Position numbers and translations under genes: made by a program. Below the pieces are notes generated by a model. That model was given only the letters and a program-made list of their open reading frames with translations. It searched no databases and was not told the DNA's origin. A DNA stretch of 64,000 nt, taken from the NCBI GenBank assembly GCA_965205525.1, contig OZ242171.1, forward strand, positions 1,116,001 through 1,180,000, read 5' to 3'. The stretch comes from G965205525 sp965205525. GTDB lineage: Bacteria; Pseudomonadota; Gammaproteobacteria; JABABF01. This document shows, in pieces, positions 62,680 to 64,000 of this stretch (the first letter of the stretch is position 1; every line of letters begins with the position of its first letter).

Positions 62680-62735
62680 CCTGTCAGGCAGGGTTTATTA
62701 TAGAAAGAACCCGCCCGCCCCTTTTCTCTGTTGCC

Positions 62736-64000
62736 ATGGCTGCCTCTGTCCGCCAGTACGATGTCCTGATTATCGGCGCCGGTGCCGCCGGTCTTGCGAC
62801 GGCCCTGTCCCTGCCGGAGACGATGCAGGTGGCCCTTCTGTGCAAGGGTGCCCCGGAGGAAAGCGCTTCCCACCGGGCCCAGGGAGGCATCGCCGCTGTG
62901 CTGGACAGGGAAGACAGCTTGGAGGCGCATATCGCCGACACCATGGCGGTGGGGGCCGGACTGTGTCGGGAAGAGGCGGTGCGCTTTCTTGTGGAGAAGG
63001 GACCGGACTGTATCGCCTGGCTGGAATCCCTGGGCATGCTATTCACCCGGGGGAAGGAAAAGGCTCTGCATCTGGGCCGAGAAGGGGGGCACAGTCGGCG
63101 GCGGGTCATTCACCGAGACGACGCCACTGGTCGGAGTCTGGTGGAGACACTGATGGCCCGGGTGCAGGAGCGCAGTCATATCCACTGCTTTTCCGATTAC
63201 CTGGCGGTGGACCTGATTCGTGAAGGCAACCGCTGCCAGGGTGCCTACGCAATGCACCTGTCTTCACGACAGACAGAGCAGTTCGCTGCCCGCTTCACGC
63301 TGCTGGCCACCGGCGGGGCCGCCCGGGTCTACCTCTACGCCACCGCCCCCTCAGGCAGCAGCGGCGACGGTATCGCTATGGCCTGGCGCGCTGGCTGTCG
63401 GGTGGCCAACATGGAATTCAATCAGTTTCATCCCACCGTCCTCTACTGGCCTGGCAGCGACAGCTTTCTCATCAGCGAAGCGGTGCGCGGCGAGGGCGGC
63501 AGACTGCTTCTGCCCGACGGCTCCCGTTTTATGCATCACTTTGATCCGCGAGAAGAGCTGGCCCCCCGGGATATTGTCGCCCGGGCCATTGACCACGAGA
63601 TGAAACGCCTCGGAATAGACTGCGTGTTTCTGGATATCAGCCACCGGGGAAAAGATTTCGTGGAGCGGCATTTCCCCACCATCAGCGCCCGCTGCAGAGC
63701 GCTGGGTCTGGACATCAGCCAAAGCCGGATTCCGGTGGTGCCGGCAGCCCATTACACCTGCGGCGGCGTGGTCACCGATGATCATGCACAGACGGACCTG
63801 CCCGGGCTGTACGCAGCGGGGGAGACCGCCTGCACCGGTGTGCACGGCGCCAACCGGCTGGCTAGCAATTCGCTGCTGGAATGCCTGGTGTACGGCCGCG
63901 CCGCTGCCGCCTGCATGGTGCAGGAAGCCCCTCACACAGAGCCGCCTGCCCCCGCCCCCGACTGGGATGAATCCCGGGTCACCGAGTCAGACGAGGATGT
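62736..64000 (+). CDS. nadB: L-aspartate oxidase (3' end outside window)
   Basis: FAD enzyme for the first step of NAD synthesis, aspartate to iminosuccinate. About 421 codons are present. FAD motif IIGAGAAGLATAL near 12, SHRAQGGIAAVLD near 45, HPTVLYWPG near 230, and HGANRLASNSLLECLVYG near 370. Start at ATG 62736 without a strong Shine-Dalgarno. Divergent from rpoE. Confidence 0.96.
   Translation, partial: MAASVRQYDVLIIGAGAAGLATALSLPETMQVALLCKGAPEESASHRAQGGIAAVLDREDSLEAHIADTMAVGAGLCREEAVRFLVEKGPDCIAWLESLGMLFTRGKEKALHLGREGGHSRRRVIHRDDATGRSLVETLMARVQERSHIHCFSDYLAVDLIREGNRCQGAYAMHLSSRQTEQFAARFTLLATGGAARVYLYATAPSGSSGDGIAMAWRAGCRVANMEFNQFHPTVLYWPGSDSFLISEAVRGEGGRLLLPDGSRFMHHFDPREELAPRDIVARAIDHEMKRLGIDCVFLDISHRGKDFVERHFPTISARCRALGLDISQSRIPVVPAAHYTCGGVVTDDHAQTDLPGLYAAGETACTGVHGANRLASNSLLECLVYGRAAAACMVQEAPHTEPPAPAPDWDESRVTESDED

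Noticed and set aside
1..64000. tRNA, rRNA or CRISPR arrays
   Set aside because: No cloverleaf-like segment, rRNA core or regularly spaced direct repeat was found on reading both strands.

Overview
The window is a stretch of a GC-rich (roughly 60%) gammaproteobacterial chromosome. Three syntenic blocks are diagnostic: dedD-cvpA-purF-metZ (0-4 kb), nqrABCDEF-apbE-nqrM followed by lolCDE (38.4-48.9 kb), and nadB <> rpoE-rseA-rseC-lepA-lepB-rnc-era-recO-acpS (55.2-64 kb), which keeps the Escherichia coli gene order but has no pdxJ between recO and acpS. A sodium-pumping NADH dehydrogenase, an iron-sulfur assimilatory APS reductase, and a very large Ig-like repeat protein together suggest a marine or host-associated bacterium; that lifestyle is inference. 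No rRNA, tRNA or CRISPR array was seen.

Layout. 0-4 kb: methionine and purine genes on the minus strand. 4.2-6.4 kb: glnA and a DUF4124-like secreted protein. 6.4-10.4 kb: parE, an F420/flavin-type LLM oxidoreductase, a SnoaL-like protein and a VOC protein. 10.5-16.5 kb: cysH, a TauE/SafE exporter, a 5'-nucleotidase, a fructosamine kinase, alanine racemase and D-cysteine desulfhydrase. 16.8-19.7 kb: yajC, an ExoIII-type nuclease and a cytochrome P450. 20-35.5 kb: a single gene for a secreted protein of about 5,190 residues, built from about 45 Ig-like modules, a beta-propeller and a C-terminal dockerin-like pair. 35.6-38.4 kb: a decayed IS element and a low-GC islet with DNA methyltransferase pieces and a sulfotransferase. 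38.4-48.9 kb: lol and nqr operons. 48.9-55.1 kb: low-GC glycosyltransferase-like paralogues and two tandem cysM genes. 55.2-64 kb: the conserved rpoE/lep/rnc block.

The strongest unusual signal is three homopolymeric G/C tracts of 12-13 bases within 2 kb (35481-35493, 36811-36822, 37448-37460). One lies in the 5' end of the giant protein gene, one at the exact break between two DNA methyltransferase fragments, and one inside a sulfotransferase gene. This looks like a cluster of phase-variable surface and modification genes. A second recurrent signal is degenerate copies of gene ends placed just beyond the gene they resemble (LLM oxidoreductase, yajC, exonuclease, giant gene, glycosyltransferase). 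It points to frequent small tandem duplications or to gene-conversion donors. Other points are an RNase III lacking one metal-binding aspartate, an RseA that appears fused to an RseB C-terminal domain, a sigma-E promoter in front of rpoE, and a tandem cysM pair in which one copy has an altered substrate loop.
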